The notes under the pieces were generated by a model. The model was given only the letters and a program-made list of their open reading frames with translations, was not told where the DNA came from and did no database searches. A program made the translations under genes and the position numbers. From Halobacteriales archaeon QS_4_66_20 (GTDB lineage Archaea > Halobacteriota > Halobacteria > Halobacteriales > Haloarculaceae): DNA of 51,469 nt. The stretch spans positions 1 to 51,469 of the forward strand of contig PXRK01000006.1 of the NCBI GenBank assembly GCA_003021015.1, read 5' to 3'. Below, piece after piece: positions 7,585 to 19,911 of the stretch; positions within the stretch are counted from its first letter, which is position 1, and each line of letters opens with the position of its first letter.

Positions 7585-7902
7585 ATGATCTGGGAAGTGT
7601 TCCGACAGGAGGAGAACGGCGAGTACCACACTCACTGTGGCAACGTCCACGCGCCGGACCGGGAGATGGCAACGCAGTTCGCCGCGATCCAGCACGGCCG
7701 GCGCAAACCGACAAACAGCCTCTGGGTCGTCCCGAAAGAGGAGATCGGCGAGATCGACAGCGACGACGTCGAGTTCGGCGGCACGACCGACAAGGGCTAC
7801 CGCTGGACGATGACGTACAACCTCCAGACCGACCAGGCCGAGGAGGTCGTCGAATCGGAGTCCGAACAGGAGCAGGCCGACAAACAGCGTGGTGAGGCAT
7901 GA
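7585..7902 (+). CDS. paaB: 1,2-phenylacetyl-CoA epoxidase subunit PaaB
   Basis: 105 aa (MIWEVFRQEENGEYHTHCGN). The core VFRQEENGEYHTHCGNVHAP and LWVVPKEEI are typical PaaB, a small structural subunit that bridges PaaA-PaaC heterodimers. The C-terminal 20 residues are an acidic tail rich in Glu and Gln, longer than in bacterial PaaB. It overlaps paaC by ATGA. Confidence 0.93.
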   Translation: MIWEVFRQEENGEYHTHCGNVHAPDREMATQFAAIQHGRRKPTNSLWVVPKEEIGEIDSDDVEFGGTTDKGYRWTMTYNLQTDQAEEVVESESEQEQADKQRGEA

Positions 7903-8762
7903 GCGCCGGCGAGGTGCTCGATCCCGATGACCTCGACGAGCGCGAACGGACCGCCCTGGAGCATCTCTGCAAGCGGCTGGGCGACGACGAGTTCGTCCTC
8001 GCCGAGCGCTACACCGAGTGGCAGGTTCGGTCGCCGAGCCTGGAGTCGGACCTGGCGCTGTCGAACATCGCCCAGGACGAACTCGGCCACGCCCGCCTGT
8101 GGTACGACGTGCTCGACGACGTCGGGCTCGACGAGGAGGAGCTCGTCTACGAGCGCGACCCCGACACGTTCCGGCACAGCACGCTGGTCGAGCAGCCGTT
8201 CCCCGAGGGCGACTGGGCGGACGCGATCCTCCGGTCGTACCTCTACGACGTCGCCGAGAAGCTCCGGCTGGAAGCCCTGGAAGAGTCCACCCACCCCAAG
8301 ATCGCCGACCGCGTCGGCAAGATCCAGGGCGAGGAGGAGTACCACCTCGAACACGCCCAGAACTGGCTGGAGCGGCTGGCCGACGGCGAGGAGGGCACGG
8401 CGCGGCTGCAGGACGCCCTCGACCGGCTGTTCCCCCACGCGCTGACGCTGTTCGAGCCGACCGACCCCGACGTCGAGGACGACATCGTCGAGCTGGGCCT
8501 CCGGACGGCCACCCTCCAGGACATGGGCGAGGAGTGGCTCTCGATCGTGCTCCCGTTCCTGGAGTCGCTGGATCTGACGGTGCCCGAGGGCGGGCTCGCG
8601 GAGGCGGACGGCTACGCCGTCACCGGGGAGATGCTGCCCGCCGTCCGCGGCCGCGACGGGAGCCACGGCGAGGCGTGGGACGAGCTGTTCGAGGACCTGA
8701 CCAACACCTACCGCGAGCTCGAACGCGACCGGCCGACAAAGATCATGGAGAAACCCGAGTGA
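7899..8762 (+). CDS. paaC: 1,2-phenylacetyl-CoA epoxidase structural subunit PaaC
   Basis: 287 aa, ferritin-like fold. It pairs with PaaA; motifs such as AQDELGHARLWYD and GEEEYHLEHAQNW are present. PaaC normally stabilises PaaA rather than carrying the active di-iron site. Starts in an ATGA overlap with paaB, and its TGA overlaps the next ATG by one base (TGATG). Confidence 0.94.
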   Translation: MSAGEVLDPDDLDERERTALEHLCKRLGDDEFVLAERYTEWQVRSPSLESDLALSNIAQDELGHARLWYDVLDDVGLDEEELVYERDPDTFRHSTLVEQPFPEGDWADAILRSYLYDVAEKLRLEALEESTHPKIADRVGKIQGEEEYHLEHAQNWLERLADGEEGTARLQDALDRLFPHALTLFEPTDPDVEDDIVELGLRTATLQDMGEEWLSIVLPFLESLDLTVPEGGLAEADGYAVTGEMLPAVRGRDGSHGEAWDELFEDLTNTYRELERDRPTKIMEKPE

Positions 8763-9181
8763 TGTCCAGCGAGATCCCGGATCCGACCGACGACGCGACC
8801 CCGTGTGCCTACACGGAGTACAACGAGGGTAAGGCCGTCCCTGACCTGCCGGCGACCGGCGAGGACGCCGAGGGCCTCGAAGCCGCCGTCTGGGACGCTC
8901 TCTACGAGATCGAGGATCCCGAGATGCCGATCAGCATCGTCGACCTGGGGCTGATCTACGGCGTCGACGTGACCGACGAGGTGGCGACGGTCGATATGAC
9001 GCTGACCTACTCCGGCTGTCCGGCCCGGGACATGCTGCTGGACGAGGTCGAGGAGCGCGTCGAGGCGGTCGACGGGGTCGACGGCACCCACCTGCGGCTG
9101 GTCTGGAGCCCCGAGTGGTCCCTGGAGATGGTCACCGACCAGGGCCGCGAGGACCTCACGGAGTTCGGACTCGCAGTATGA
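8762..9181 (+). CDS. paaD: PaaD, MIP18/DUF59 domain protein of the phenylacetyl-CoA epoxidase operon
   Basis: 139 aa from ATG 8762. Residues 42-135 (AVWDALYEIEDPEMPISIVD, then TYSGCPARDMLLDEV) form a MIP18/DUF59 domain, as found in iron-sulfur assembly factors. PaaD is thought to help mature the epoxidase. Bacterial PaaD carries a C-terminal cysteine cluster; here the gene stops before it and the cluster is a separate gene starting in an ATGA overlap. Confidence 0.92.
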   Translation: MSSEIPDPTDDATPCAYTEYNEGKAVPDLPATGEDAEGLEAAVWDALYEIEDPEMPISIVDLGLIYGVDVTDEVATVDMTLTYSGCPARDMLLDEVEERVEAVDGVDGTHLRLVWSPEWSLEMVTDQGREDLTEFGLAV

Positions 9182-9360
9182 CAGACCTCGACCCCAACAC
9201 GACCGATCCGAGCGTCGAAACGAGCGGCGAAACCAGCGGCGCGGAGTGCCCCTACTGCGGCTCGACCGACACCGAGCGCGAACACCCGAAGGGCCCCTCG
9301 CTGTGCCGCTCGATGCACTTCTGCAACGAGTGTCAGCAACCGTTCGAGAAGTTCGGGTAG
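9178..9360 (+). CDS. Split-off PaaD zinc-ribbon protein
   Basis: 60 aa from ATG 9178, overlapping the paaD stop. Residues 22-55 carry CPYCGSTDTE, then SLCRSMHFCNEC, the cysteine pattern of the PaaD C-terminus. It probably works with the DUF59 protein as a two-chain PaaD. Last gene of the operon; it ends at TAG 9358-9360, followed 44 nt later by an inverted-repeat element. Confidence 0.85.
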   Translation: MTDLDPNTTDPSVETSGETSGAECPYCGSTDTEREHPKGPSLCRSMHFCNECQQPFEKFG

Positions 9361-9404
9361 ATGTTTCTGTTTCTGGACGGTTTCGCGGTAAAACGAGAGG
9401 CATA

Positions 9405-9513
9405 TACAGCCAGACGTGATTCACTCACGCTGTGCCATCCCAAATCCCGTTGTTCGGGGCATGACACAGCCGATGGACTGTCCTGGCACTGTCCGGAGTC
9501 ACGTCTGGCTGTA
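9405..9513. mobile_element. Short inverted-repeat element, family A, copy 1 (109 bp)
   Basis: Starts TACAGCCAGACGTGA and ends with its exact reverse complement. With the flanking TA on both sides the perfect inverted repeat is 17 bp. No open frame of note inside. TA may be a 2-bp target duplication. Confidence 0.8.
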
Positions 9514-9577
9514 TACGTTCGTATGAGACCGGCAACTACAACAATGATCGCTACGAGCATCCGAACAACGAGGGACT

Positions 9578-10114
9578 ATGACCGAAGCTGATGGGCCAGC
9601 GGGCGAACCAGGCGACGAGTCGGCCGGCGACGAGGGCGCCGACGACACCGGTGTTGGCGGGCCGGACGATGACGGGCCAGCGGGCGAACCGGCCACCACC
9701 GGCGAGCCGTCCGGGCCGGACCCGGGGCCGGATAGGGATCCGACCCGGCGGGCGGACGTCGCCACGCTCGACGACCTCGACGACCTCCGACAGGAGATCG
9801 AGGCGTTCGAGGAGGAGATCGAAGACCGGACCGTCCACCGCGAGGACCTCGAGAGCGACCTCGAGCAGTACGTCCGCTGGCGCGTGCGACGCGGCCACGC
9901 CCGCGGCTGGGGGCCGTACCTGGTGTTGCTGTACGGCACCGCAATGACCCTCGGTGGGTTCTACTTCCTGAGCGGCGTCTGGGCGGTGTTGGCGATGCTC
10001 GTGATCTGGCTGTCGACGCTCGGCCTGTACGCGCTGATGGTGATCGTCGGCATCGTGACGACGACGATCGGCCTGCCCGGCCGGATCATCGACCGCCTCC
10101 GGAATCTCCGGTAG
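9578..10114 (+). CDS. Haloarchaeal membrane protein of unknown function
   Basis: 178 aa. Residues 1-60 are a disordered, acidic and Pro/Gly-rich region containing repeated DGPAGEP. Residues 65-95 form a probable coiled coil (LDDLRQEIEAFEEEIEDR). Two hydrophobic segments follow (about 112-132 and 136-163), ending RIIDRLRNLR. The topology suggests an inner-membrane anchor with a long cytoplasmic N-terminus. I do not recognise a function. Confidence 0.8.
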   Translation: MTEADGPAGEPGDESAGDEGADDTGVGGPDDDGPAGEPATTGEPSGPDPGPDRDPTRRADVATLDDLDDLRQEIEAFEEEIEDRTVHREDLESDLEQYVRWRVRRGHARGWGPYLVLLYGTAMTLGGFYFLSGVWAVLAMLVIWLSTLGLYALMVIVGIVTTTIGLPGRIIDRLRNLR

Positions 10115-10192
10115 CTGCTGGCCTGTCGGGGCAGACAGCGGGAGCAGCGGCTGTCCGGGCGCCGCGACAAAAAAGCAGGTAAGTCGGCGGCG

Positions 10193-11548
10193 TCAGAACT
10201 TCTCGAGGTAGCGGTCCAGTTCCCAGTCCGACACTTCCGCGATGTACTCGCTGAACTCCTGGCGCTTGGCCTCGACGAACTTCTCGGAGACGTGCGGACC
10301 GAGCGCGTTGTAGACGACCTCGTCGTCCTCAAGCGCATTGACGGCGTCGCCGAGGTTGGCCGGTAGCGTGTCGATGCCGTACTCCTCCCGTTTCTCCTCG
10401 TCGAAGTCGTAGATGTTCTCCCGAACTGGATCGGGGCAGTCGAGGTCGTTCTCGACGCCGTCCAGGCCGGCGTGGATCATGACCGCCAGCGCGAGGTAGG
10501 GGTTACACGACGGGTCTGGCGCGCGGAACTCGATGCGCGAGGCCGCCGGGACGCGGGCCGCGGGCTTGCGGACCAGCGCCGAGCGGTTCACGTCCGACCA
10601 TGCGATGTAGATCGGCGCCTCGTACCCGGGGACGAGGCGCTTGTAGCTGTTGACCGTCGGGTTCGTCACCGCCGAGATCGCCGGCGCGTGCTCCAGGATG
10701 CCCGCCAGGAAGCCGTAGGCGGTCTCCGAGAGGGTGAACTCGTCGTCCTCGTCGTGGAACGCGTTGGTCCCGTCCTCCTCGAACAGCGAGAGGTGGGTGT
10801 GCATCCCCGAGCCGTTGATGTGCGGGATCGGCTTGGGCATGAACGTCGCGTGCAGGTCGTGCTGGGAGGCGATGGCGCGCACGACCGAACGGAACGTCGC
10901 GATGTTGTCCGCCGTCGTGAGCGCATCGGCGTACTTGAAGTCGATCTCGTGTTGGCCTTCGGCGACCTCGTGGTGGCTCGCCTCCACCTCGAAGCCCATC
11001 TCGTCGAGCCCGTAGATGATGTCGCCGCGGACGTCCTGTGCGAGGTCTTTCGGCGCGAGGTCGAAGTAGCCGCCGCTGTCGTGGGTTGTCGTCGTCGCGC
11101 GGCCGTCCTCGTCCTCCTCGAACAGGAAGAACTCCGGCTCGGGGCCGGCGTTGACCGTGTAGCCGAGCTCCTCGGCGCGGTCGAGCGCGTTCTTCAGGAC
11201 CCGCCGCGGGTCGCCGCTGAACGGCTGGTCGGTCGACGTGTCGATCACGTCACAGATCAGCCGCGCGCTGGTCACCTTCTCGCTGTTGCGCCACGGCAGC
11301 ACCGCGAACGTACTGGGGTCCGGATCGAGCCGCATGTCCGACTCCTGGATCCGGACGAACCCGTTGATCGAGGAGCCGTCGAAGTAGATCCCTTCAGTGA
11401 ACGCTTTCTCGGCCTGGTCTGCCGGAATCGAGACGTTCTTGACTGTCCCCAGAATGTCCGTAAACTGGAGCCGAAGAAAGTCGACGTCCTCCTCGTCGAT
11501 CTTCTCTAGTACCTCTTCCGCATCGTCTGAAATGGCGTTTGTTGTCAT
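10193..11548 (-). CDS. glnA: Glutamine synthetase type I
   Basis: 451 aa from ATG 11548 ([12 protein letters not shown]). Family landmarks: the FDGSSINGF beta-grasp loop, [25 protein letters not shown], the [17 protein letters not shown] and ammonia site, and [17 protein letters not shown]. Catalyses ATP-dependent amination of glutamate. Divergent from an Lrp-type regulator; in Halobacterium an Lrp homologue controls glnA, so regulation is likely conserved. The bacterial adenylylation-loop Tyr is not evident. Confidence 0.97.
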   Translation of the reverse strand: MTTNAISDDAEEVLEKIDEEDVDFLRLQFTDILGTVKNVSIPADQAEKAFTEGIYFDGSSINGFVRIQESDMRLDPDPSTFAVLPWRNSEKVTSARLICDVIDTSTDQPFSGDPRRVLKNALDRAEELGYTVNAGPEPEFFLFEEDEDGRATTTTHDSGGYFDLAPKDLAQDVRGDIIYGLDEMGFEVEASHHEVAEGQHEIDFKYADALTTADNIATFRSVVRAIASQHDLHATFMPKPIPHINGSGMHTHLSLFEEDGTNAFHDEDDEFTLSETAYGFLAGILEHAPAISAVTNPTVNSYKRLVPGYEAPIYIAWSDVNRSALVRKPAARVPAASRIEFRAPDPSCNPYLALAVMIHAGLDGVENDLDCPDPVRENIYDFDEEKREEYGIDTLPANLGDAVNALEDDEVVYNALGPHVSEKFVEAKRQEFSEYIAEVSDWELDRYLEKF

Positions 11549-11641
11549 CTTTCGACAGCTAATCAGGCGGTCTACACCCACAAAAAGGATTTCGACTATG
11601 CAATCCTTGCTGTGACGCAGAATTTTTGTATATTCGTAAAA

Positions 11642-11649
11642 TTATAAAG
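11642..11649 (+). promoter_or_regulatory. TATA box for the lrp gene
   Basis: TTATAAAG centred 27 nt before ATG 11673. The symmetric TTATAA core could also serve the divergent glnA promoter about 95 nt away from its ATG. Confidence 0.6.
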
Positions 11650-11672
11650 CCCCCGGTGCGTTGGCACCATTG

Positions 11673-12128
11673 ATGACGTACGAAAATCTGGACAGAAAGT
11701 TGGTGAATGAGCTACTCGGTGACGGGCGCGCGAGTCTGCGTAGCCTTGCAGAGGATCTGGACGTCTCGGTCACGACGGTTTCGAACCACCTCTCGGACCT
11801 CGAGGAGGAGGGGATCATCCGGGGGTACACGCCGAAGATTGACTACGACGCGCTGGGGTACGACGTGACGGCGATCCTCCAGCTCAAAGTGGAGGGCAGC
11901 GCGCTGATCGACGTGACAGAGTCGCTCACAGAGCACCCGCAGATGGTCAGCGTCTACGAGACGACAGGCGACCACGACCTCGTCGCCATCGGCAAGTTCC
12001 GCGACACCGACGACATGAACGACACGATCAAGGAACTGCTGACCAACCCCGAGATCAAAGAGTCCAACACCAGCGTCGTGCTCAACCCCGCCAAGGAACA
12101 CGAACAGTTCGAACTCGAGGTCGAGTAG
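11673..12128 (+). CDS. Lrp/AsnC-family transcriptional regulator
   Basis: 151 aa from ATG 11673 ([20 protein letters not shown]). The HTH is residues 5-60 ([20 protein letters not shown]). A RAM/ligand-binding domain follows ([11 protein letters not shown], then [16 protein letters not shown]). Lrp proteins form dimers to octamers and sense amino acids. Adjacent and divergent to glnA, so control by nitrogen or glutamine status is inferred. Upstream TTG codons would extend it by four residues, but TATA spacing supports the ATG. Confidence 0.93.
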   Translation: MTYENLDRKLVNELLGDGRASLRSLAEDLDVSVTTVSNHLSDLEEEGIIRGYTPKIDYDALGYDVTAILQLKVEGSALIDVTESLTEHPQMVSVYETTGDHDLVAIGKFRDTDDMNDTIKELLTNPEIKESNTSVVLNPAKEHEQFELEVE

Positions 12129-12214
12129 CGACGGACACACCCTGGACGCCGCGAGGGGGGACCGACCGCCGCCGGAGCCGCAACGCCAAAGGGCGCCCGG
12201 ACAGTTGTGCGGGT

Positions 12215-12943
12215 ATGCCAGCAGCGATCGTCACCGGATCCTCGCGCGGACTCGGGCGCGCAACCGCACTGCAGTTCGCAGCCGACGGCTATGACGTCGC
12301 CGTCAACTACCACACGAGCGAGCAGCAGGCCGAGGATGTCGCCAACGCGGTCCGCGACCGCGGACAGCAAGCGGTCGTCGTCGGCGCCGACGTCGCCGAT
12401 CCAGACGCTGCTGCGCGTCTCGTCGCCGAGGCTGCCGACGCGTTCGGCAGTGTCGACCACGTCGTGAACAACGCCGGAATCGACCAGCACGTCTACACAG
12501 AAAACCTCGATCCCGACGATTTCGACCGCGTGATGGACGTCAACGTCAACTCGGCGTTCACCGTCACCAAAGCCGCCCTGCCGCACCTCCGCGGGTCGGG
12601 GGACGACCCCTCGGTCACGAACGTCTCCTCGATTCTCGCCCACACCGGCGCGCCGATCGAGTGTCACTACGCGGCCTCGAAGGGCGCGCTCGTCTCGCTG
12701 ACCCGTAGCCACGCCCGGGACTTCGCCCCGGAAATCCGCGTAAACGCGGTTGCACCGGGCCACGTCGAGACGGACATGACCGCCGACCGGACGCCCGAGG
12801 AGAAAGCCAAGGAACTCGAAGCGATCCCCGTCGACCGCTACGGCCAGCCCGAGGACATCGCCCAGGCGGTCGCGTACCTCCGGGACGCGACGTTCGTCAC
12901 CGGCGAGACGCTGAACGTCAACGGCGGCGAGGACATGCGGTAG
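12215..12943 (+). CDS. SDR-family oxidoreductase (FabG-like 3-oxoacyl reductase)
   Basis: 242 aa. Rossmann motif TGSSRGLG, then NNAG, catalytic Ser in NVSSIL and Tyr/Lys in CHYAASKGAL. The ending VTGETLNVNGGEDMR is characteristic of FabG-like reductases. NADP preference and substrate (3-oxoacyl-CoA or a polyhydroxyalkanoate intermediate) are not shown by the sequence. Stands alone between lrp and the antitoxin gene. Confidence 0.9.
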   Translation: MPAAIVTGSSRGLGRATALQFAADGYDVAVNYHTSEQQAEDVANAVRDRGQQAVVVGADVADPDAAARLVAEAADAFGSVDHVVNNAGIDQHVYTENLDPDDFDRVMDVNVNSAFTVTKAALPHLRGSGDDPSVTNVSSILAHTGAPIECHYAASKGALVSLTRSHARDFAPEIRVNAVAPGHVETDMTADRTPEEKAKELEAIPVDRYGQPEDIAQAVAYLRDATFVTGETLNVNGGEDMR

Positions 12944-13005
12944 CTGCTCGCTTCGTCTCGTCCCTCCACCGAAGGTATATTCGTGATAGCGAACTACAGC
13001 AACAC

Positions 13006-13236
13006 ATGGCGGAGACGATTCGGGTTTCAGAGGAGTTTCGCACTGTCCTCGAAGCACACAGACGGAAAAACGAGACGATCGAGGAGACACTGCGTCGGTT
13101 GATTGGCGGACCGAGTCCCGAGGCACTTGCAGCAGTTGTCGACGGGAATGATACGGAAGAGCTCAGAGCTGTACTGGAACAGCGACGTGCTGACGGCCGC
13201 GACCGGCGCGCCGATGTCCGCAACCAATTTGAATGA
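13006..13236 (+). CDS. Orphan VapB-like (ribbon-helix-helix/DUF7557-type) antitoxin
   Basis: 76 aa. The N-terminus MAETIRVSEEFRTVLEAHRR resembles small haloarchaeal antitoxins, followed by a charged Arg/Glu-rich tail. It overlaps by ATGA the start of a PIN toxin that survives only as about 16 codons. The antitoxin itself is intact, so it is now without its natural partner; it might cross-react with another VapC. Confidence 0.8.
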   Translation: MAETIRVSEEFRTVLEAHRRKNETIEETLRRLIGGPSPEALAAVVDGNDTEELRAVLEQRRADGRDRRADVRNQFE

Positions 13237-13280
13237 TTCTCGACACATCGTTCCTGCTGGATCTCAAGGACGGTGATCAC
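13233..13280 (+). pseudogene. Truncated vapC: only the PIN-domain start remains
   Basis: ATG 13233 encodes MILDTSFLLDLKDGD, the beta-1 strand and first catalytic Asp of a VapC PIN domain. The frame then runs into ATCACTATCA and the convergent end of uvrA, where it translates as nonsense to 13427. The remaining 110 or so residues expected are absent. ATCACTA plus TCA equals the right end of the inverted-repeat family F plus its target triplet (see 43458-43540). Confidence 0.85.
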
Positions 13281-13282
13281 TA

Positions 13283-16519
<3,237 letters not shown>

Positions 16520-16694
16520 TCGTTGTGGTTGCCAGGGACCGCTAGTGTGAAACGCTGTCGGTTCGTCCGCCCGCGACTGGAGTTTGGGAGCGGGAGCCGC
16601 TGTAGCCGTTCTGTCCGCGCTTGTGCCGGACCCCCGACGAACGGTGGATTTTATGCCATTCAATACCTACACTGTTAGTGTTCGTACCGATGTT

Positions 16695-19600
16695 ATGAGA
16701 TGTTTTCGACACAGACAGACGGGGTGGCGGAGTGCGAGGCGCCGTTCACGGGGTCGGAGCGCGCCCGCCCGCAGCGCGGACGGTAGCGGTGCTGCCGCCG
16801 ACGGGGCGACCCCTGATGCGGTAGCCGCCGACGGGGCGGCCGCTGATGCGGTAGCCGCCGACAGGGCGACCCCTGACGGGGCGACCGCCGACGGGACGGG
16901 CCGGCTGGTCACCGACGGCGGGAGGCCGTCGACGATCGAGAGCCTGGAGGAGCCGCTGGAGCGCGTCTCAGACGGTTTCCTGGCAGTCGACGGGGAGTGG
17001 CAGGTCACCTACCTCAACGAGACGGCCGCGGACCTGCTGTCGGCCTCCAGGGAGGCGCTGCTGGGCGCAACCCTCCCCGACGCGCTGCCGGCGTTCACCG
17101 ACTCGGGGTTCCACGAGGCGTGTCGCGACGCGATGGCGTCGGGGACGGAGACGACGTTCGAGGAGCGCTACGAGCCGCTGGAGCAGTGGTTCGAGGGGAC
17201 CGCCTACCCCTCGGCGGACGGGCTCTCGGTGATCTTCCGGAGTGTGACCGAACGCAAGCGGATGCGCCGGGAGCGCGAACAGCGGGAGATGACGCTCGAA
17301 CGACTCAACGGGATCGCGTCGGACCTGACGCTCGACCGCGGGGCGAAGATCGAGCGCCTGCTCGCGGCCGGGACCGACCGGCTGGGCACCTCCCACGGGT
17401 TCCTGACGCGGATCGAGGGCGACACGCAGGAGATCGTCAGCGCGGTCGGCGACCACCCGGCGCTGCAGCCGGGCGAGTCGGCCCCGCTCTCGACGGCGTA
17501 CTGCCGGCACACGCTCCGGGAGGGCGAGGCGCTGGCCGTCTCGGACGCGCTCGCGGAGGGCTGGGCGGACGACCCGGCGTACGAGCAGTTCGGGCTGGGC
17601 TGTTACCTGGGCGTGCCGATCCACGTCGGCGGCGAGCAGTACGGCACCGTCTGCTTCGCCGATTCGGAGCCCCGACGGTCGCGGTTCGACCGCCGCGACG
17701 AGACGTTCATCGAACTGCTGGCCGACTGGCTCCGCCACCTGCTCGAACAGCGGGCCTACGAGCGCGAACTCGAAGAGCAGCGGGCGTTCACCGAGAGCCT
17801 GATCAACAGCCTGCCGGACCTGCTGTACGCGTTCGACGAGAGCGGCGAGGTGGTGCGCTGGAACAACAGCCTCGAAGCGGTCACCGGCTACGGGCCCCAG
17901 GAGGTCGAGGGGATGGAGGCGCTCTCGTTCATCGCGCCCGAGGACCGCGAGGCCGTCACCGAGGCGATCAGCGGCGTCTGGGACGGCGAGCAGGCCTCCG
18001 TCGAGGCGCGGATCCGGACCCGCGACGGCGAGGAGATCCCATACGAGCTGTCGGGGAGCCCGCTCCGGGACGAGACGGGATCGGTCGTGGCCGTCGCGGG
18101 CGTCGGCCGGGACGTCACCGAGCGGAAGGCCCACCGCGAGCGGCTCTCGAACCTGCTGGAGACGACGCGGTCGCTGATGCAGGCCCGCGACCGCGAGCAC
18201 GTCGCCGAACTCGCGACCGCCGCCGCGCGGGACCTGCTCGGCTTCGACAGCAGCACCGTCCGGCTGTACGACAACGACGCGAAAACGCTGGTGCCCGCGG
18301 CTGCGACCGGGCGCTCGCTGGCGGAGCTTCCAGTGACCGACGTCGAGGACGGCCCGCCCGGGGAAGTGTTCGCCTCCGGCGAGTCGCGGCTCACCGCCAC
18401 ACCGACCGACGCCGACGTGGCCGAACTCGGCGACGTTACCGCCGCCATGTACTACCCGATGGGCGTCCACGGGACCATCGCCGTCGGCGTCACCGACCCG
18501 GACGGGTTCGACGACACCGACGAGCAGGTGCTCGCGCTGCTCGCCACGAGCGCCGCGGCCGCCTGCACGCGCGCCAAGCGCGAGCGGGAGGTCCGGGAGG
18601 CCCGCGAACACACCGAGCGGACCCTCGACCGGGTCAACGGCCTGCTGCAGAACACCGTCGAGGAACTGGTCCAGGCGACGACGCGCGAGGAACTGGAGAC
18701 GGGGGTTGTCGAGGAGCTCGCGGCGGCCGACCCGTACGCGTTCGCCTGGATCGGCCAGCCGGACCTCGCCAGCGAGACACTCTCGCCGACCGCCTCGGCC
18801 GGCGACGCCGCGCTCCCGATCCACGGCCACTCGTTCCCGCTCGCGCAGGGTGGCGAACCCGTCAGCGACGCCTTCCGCGACGGGACGCCACAGATCGTGG
18901 AGGATGTCGGGGACGGCGACGGTCCCTGGGGGGACATCGCCGGCGACGCCGACGTCGAGGCCCTGCTTGTCGTGCCGCTGGTGTACAAGGACGCCACCTA
19001 CGGCGTGCTCGCGGTGTTCGCGGAGTCGGCCGACGCCGTCGACGAACGCGAGCGGGTGGTCGTCGAGGCGATCGGCCGCGCGGTTGCCAACGCGATCAAC
19101 GCCGTCGAGCGCGGCCGGATCCTCGACGCGACCGAGATCATCGAACTGGCGTTCGCGGTCGGCGACCCCGACCTGCTGTTCAACCGCCTCTCGGCCGGCG
19201 CCGACTGCCGGATCGAGTCCGCCGGCATCGACTACCGCTCGGACGGCAACGTCCGGCTGTACCTCACCGCGACAGGCGTCGACGCCGCCGACCTGCTCGA
19301 CGTCGCCGCCAACGACGCCGGCGTCCGGGACGCGACGCTCATCACCGAGCACGAGGACGAGTGTCTCCTCGAGGTGATCGTCGCGGAGTCGCTGTTCGCC
19401 ATGCTGACCGAGTACGGCGCGGCCCCGCGGGGGGCGACCGCCGAGAACGGGACGACGGAGTTCACAGTCGAACTCCCCTACGAGGCGGAGGCCCGGGAAC
19501 TGTTCGAACTGGTCGAGGACCGCTACCCGGGCACCGAACTGCTGGGCTACCACGAGCGCGAGCGCGCCGTCGAGACCCGCCAGGACTTCAAGGCGGCGCT

Positions 19601-19784
19601 GAGCGACCGGCTCACCGACCGCCAGGAGACCGCGCTCCGGACCGCCTTCCTCGGGGGCTTTTTCGACTGGCCCCGCGACGTCGACGGCAACGAACTCGCC
19701 GAGGCCATGGACATCTCCCGGCCCACCTACCACCAGCACCTCCGGGCCGCGCAGGCGAAGGTGTTCGAGGAACTGTTCGAGTGA
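16695..19784 (+). CDS. Multidomain PAS/GAF sensor with Bat (bacterio-opsin activator) HTH_10 output
   Basis: 1029 aa from ATG 16695 (MRCFRHRQTG); ATG 16653 is an alternative. Order: basic N-terminus; Ala/Asp-rich repeats (25-70); PAS (about 80-195, ending VTERKRM); GAF (205-355); PAS (365-480, ending VGRDVTERK); GAF (490-635); GAF (660-805); Bat-associated domain (815-960); HTH_10 (965-1029, LTDRQETALRTAFLGGFF, then LAEAMDISRPTYHQHL). No transmembrane segments or kinase domain. It is a one-component cytoplasmic regulator, likely responding to light, oxygen or redox through PAS/GAF ligands. Target genes are unknown. Confidence 0.88.
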   Translation: MRCFRHRQTGWRSARRRSRGRSAPARSADGSGAAADGATPDAVAADGAAADAVAADRATPDGATADGTGRLVTDGGRPSTIESLEEPLERVSDGFLAVDGEWQVTYLNETAADLLSASREALLGATLPDALPAFTDSGFHEACRDAMASGTETTFEERYEPLEQWFEGTAYPSADGLSVIFRSVTERKRMRREREQREMTLERLNGIASDLTLDRGAKIERLLAAGTDRLGTSHGFLTRIEGDTQEIVSAVGDHPALQPGESAPLSTAYCRHTLREGEALAVSDALAEGWADDPAYEQFGLGCYLGVPIHVGGEQYGTVCFADSEPRRSRFDRRDETFIELLADWLRHLLEQRAYERELEEQRAFTESLINSLPDLLYAFDESGEVVRWNNSLEAVTGYGPQEVEGMEALSFIAPEDREAVTEAISGVWDGEQASVEARIRTRDGEEIPYELSGSPLRDETGSVVAVAGVGRDVTERKAHRERLSNLLETTRSLMQARDREHVAELATAAARDLLGFDSSTVRLYDNDAKTLVPAAATGRSLAELPVTDVEDGPPGEVFASGESRLTATPTDADVAELGDVTAAMYYPMGVHGTIAVGVTDPDGFDDTDEQVLALLATSAAAACTRAKREREVREAREHTERTLDRVNGLLQNTVEELVQATTREELETGVVEELAAADPYAFAWIGQPDLASETLSPTASAGDAALPIHGHSFPLAQGGEPVSDAFRDGTPQIVEDVGDGDGPWGDIAGDADVEALLVVPLVYKDATYGVLAVFAESADAVDERERVVVEAIGRAVANAINAVERGRILDATEIIELAFAVGDPDLLFNRLSAGADCRIESAGIDYRSDGNVRLYLTATGVDAADLLDVAANDAGVRDATLITEHEDECLLEVIVAESLFAMLTEYGAAPRGATAENGTTEFTVELPYEAEARELFELVEDRYPGTELLGYHERERAVETRQDFKAALSDRLTDRQETALRTAFLGGFFDWPRDVDGNELAEAMDISRPTYHQHLRAAQAKVFEELFE
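16795..16890. repeat. 30-bp tandem repeat in the regulator's N-terminus
   Basis: Units beginning GCCGCCGACGGGGC recur every 30 bp (16795, 16825, 16855) and encode AADGATPDAV-like decapeptides. In frame, so copy number could vary. Confidence 0.75.
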
Positions 19785-19881
19785 CCGGACCTGCCGCAAA
19801 CCGCCTCTCCGAGCTTTTCAACCACTGTCAACGTGTTTCTGCCGGCCACACAGACCACGTCCCACGAAAACGAGCACAACG

Positions 19882-19888
19882 TATTTAT
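19882..19888 (+). promoter_or_regulatory. TATA box for the MaoC-like gene
   Basis: TATTTAT centred 27 nt before ATG 19912; the transcript is probably leaderless. Confidence 0.6.
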
Positions 19889-19911
19889 CCACTTCCCGGG
19901 AACTCGGCGGT

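Noticed and set aside
16968..19799. 943-codon minus-strand frame opposite the PAS/GAF regulator
   Set aside because: Shadow of a well-supported regulator with PAS, GAF and HTH domains; no recognisable family in the antisense product.
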